From: Bacillota bacterium
Lineage (GTDB): Bacteria; Bacillota; Limnochordia; Limnochordales; Limnochordaceae
Assembly: GCA_017577405.1 (NCBI GenBank)
Contig: PIUA01000019.1
Span: 62,001 to 126,000 of the forward strand
Direction of reading: 5' to 3'
Length of the DNA: 64,000 nt
This document shows, one piece after another, positions 63,040-64,000 of this stretch. Each line of letters begins with the position of its first letter. Within the stretch, counting starts at the first letter, position 1. Position numbers and translations under genes: made by a program. The notes under the pieces were generated by a model. It was not told where the DNA came from, ran no database searches, and saw nothing but the letters and a program-made list of their open reading frames with translations.

Positions 63040-63830
63040 CCGCCTTCCAACCCCTCGCCCGTCGCCTCGAGGAAGATATCCTCCAGGGAGGCGTCGCCCG
63101 CCAGGCGGAACTGGGCCCGCAGAGCGTCGAGCCCCCCCTCGGCGATGACCCGCCCCCGGTGCAGGACCAGGGCCCGGTCGCAGAGCCGTTCGGCCGTCTC
63201 CAGCATGTGGGTGCTCACCAGAATGGCCGCCCCTTGGTCCCGAAGGGCCCGCAGGGCGTCCTTCAGGTCCCGCTGGGCGGCCGGGTCCAGCCCCACCAGG
63301 GGCTCGTCGAAGAGAAAGACTTCCGGCTGGTGGAGGAGCGCGCCGCAGATGAGGAGCTTCTGCCGCTGGCCTTTGGAGAGGGTGGCCGCCAGGGCATCCC
63401 GTTTCTCCCAGAGGTGGTACCGGCGGAGCAGGGCCTCGGCCTCTGGCTGCCAGCCGTCCAGGGCGAAGGCCCGGGCGATGAACTCCAGGTGCTCCCAGGT
63501 GGTCAGGAGCTCGTAGACGGCCGGCACCTCGGGCACCAGGGCCAAGGCCCGCCGGGCCTCGGGATGGGTGTGGGGCCGGCCGGCGACCCAAACCTGGCCG
63601 GCGGTGGGACGCAGGAGCCCGGCGATGGTCTTCAGGGTGGTGGTCTTGCCGGCGCCGTTGGGGCCCAGGATGGCGACGATCTCGCCCCGGGCCACCTGGA
63701 AGGTGACCCCGTGCAACACCTGGGTGGCGCCAAAGGTCTTGACCAACCCGCGCACGGCCAAGTGGCTTTCGGGCCGGCTGGCTGGCTCGCCGGCGGCACC
63801 GGCCCATCCCCCAGCGACGTGCCGCTCCAC
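63036..63830 (-). CDS. ABC exporter ATP-binding protein
   Basis: A 264-aa ATPase with Walker A GPNGAGKTT, signature LSKGQRQKLLICGALLH, Walker B VFLFDEPLVGLDP and switch STHMLET. It belongs to the ABC-2 exporter group, with an N-terminal extension of about 25 residues before the domain. GTG 63830 is five bases behind AAAGGAGGGG. It forms an operon with the permease. The substrate is unknown; drug, lipid or peptide export are all possible. Confidence 0.9.
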   Translation of the reverse strand: MERHVAGGWAGAAGEPASRPESHLAVRGLVKTFGATQVLHGVTFQVARGEIVAILGPNGAGKTTTLKTIAGLLRPTAGQVWVAGRPHTHPEARRALALVPEVPAVYELLTTWEHLEFIARAFALDGWQPEAEALLRRYHLWEKRDALAATLSKGQRQKLLICGALLHQPEVFLFDEPLVGLDPAAQRDLKDALRALRDQGAAILVSTHMLETAERLCDRALVLHRGRVIAEGGLDALRAQFRLAGDASLEDIFLEATGEGLEGG

Positions 63831-63922
63831 CGTGGCCCCTCCTTTGGGCCCGCCCTTCGGGTCCCCACGGGCCAACTTCCCTGCCGGGCCGCCGACTCCT
63901 GCTCCCCGGTGGGGCCGGGTGA

Positions 63923-64000
63923 TCAGGCCTTGACCTTGGCCAGCACGTCCTGCCGCTGGAGGATGGTGTAGGTCTCCCCTCCCAGACGGATCTCCGTTCC
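63923..64000 (-). CDS. groES: co-chaperonin GroES, 3' end only
   Basis: The last 25 codons of groES, the small lid of the GroEL chaperonin, running off the right edge of the window. The residues GTEIRLGGETYTILQRQDVL and the ending AKVKA match the conserved C-terminus of GroES. The stop is TGA at 63923-63925. The rest of the gene, and groEL if adjacent, lie outside the window. Confidence 0.85.
   Translation of the reverse strand, partial: GTEIRLGGETYTILQRQDVLAKVKA

Noticed and set aside
61318-63516. 732-aa plus-strand ORF opposite the ABC exporter
   Set aside because: Antisense shadow; it spans two real minus-strand genes.
61387-63830. CcmA/CcmB identity for the ABC pair beside the cytochrome c maturation genes
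   Set aside because: The permease has 550 residues and about twelve helices (CcmB has about 220 and six), and the ATPase is of the general ABC-2 exporter type. Neighbourhood alone does not justify the call.

Overview
The window is a GC-rich (roughly 70 % by eye), gene-dense bacterial chromosome segment with no rRNA, tRNA, CRISPR array, IS element or prophage that I can see. About 60 protein genes are supported, usually by a Shine-Dalgarno sequence (AAGGAGG-like) a few bases before ATG, GTG or TTG. Several families are typical of Firmicutes: a YpiB/IDEAL protein, DUF3243, a Spo0E-like small protein, DUF554, a NatAB-like exporter, and threonine dehydrogenase/KBL. The window also encodes LptA-, LptC- and LptD-like proteins, the machinery that delivers lipopolysaccharide to an outer membrane. 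A high-GC, aerobic or facultative, outer-membrane-bearing Firmicute points to the Limnochordia (inference; 16S or marker-gene placement would decide).

Layout. 0.1-2.4 kb: threonine catabolism (tdh-kbl). 2.4-6.5 kb: small proteins, thyX with a SAM hydroxide adenosyltransferase, and DUF554 with a zinc ribbon. 6.6-9.0 kb: a degenerate JAMM/LysM membrane protein, signal peptidase I and YpiB. 9.3-13.2 kb: a minus-strand run of DUF559 nuclease-fold protein, transketolase, mobA and a GDPD-family phosphodiesterase. 13.4-15.7 kb: a two-component system followed by a palindrome-rich leader and a secreted protein. 15.8-22 kb: a NatAB-like ABC exporter, an orphan DNA methyltransferase overlapping a zinc alcohol dehydrogenase, and a class II aldolase-type protein. 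22-26.7 kb: a ResA-like thioredoxin, L-lactate dehydrogenase, a DUF488/5-formyl-THF cyclo-ligase fusion and fumarase. 26.8-32 kb: alpha-glucan degradation (GH13 and a debranching-type enzyme), DUF3243 and a RibD-like reductase.

32-37.5 kb: a degenerate NlpC/P60 protein, adenylate kinase, a CsoR/CstR-type regulator with a protein disulfide oxidoreductase, and folP-folE. 37.5-44.3 kb: a radical SAM protein and lptA-lptC-lptD on the minus strand, divergent from a GH-like DUF4015 protein and a thioesterase. 44.4-51 kb: a small protein, an adenosine-specific kinase, ispH, an M48 metalloprotease, sodA, an FAD-linked oxidase with a Rex-like operator, and an orphan amino-acid ABC ATPase. 51-61.3 kb: aerobic respiration, with ctaB, an oxidase operon carrying two subunit III genes, heme A synthase, and System I cytochrome c maturation (ccmF, a CcmG-CcmH fusion, ccmG). 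61.4-64 kb: an ABC-2 exporter and the 3' end of groES at the window edge.

The genes together describe a respiring, outer-membrane-bearing, sugar- and amino-acid-using organism with redox-responsive control. The most unusual points are two apparent pseudo-enzymes (JAMM and NlpC/P60 domains that have lost catalytic residues), two domain fusions (DUF488-MTHFS and CcmG-CcmH), the Lpt cluster, the two-subunit-III oxidase operon with a dyad over its promoter, and a leader region with overlapping, mutually exclusive palindromes behind the two-component system.
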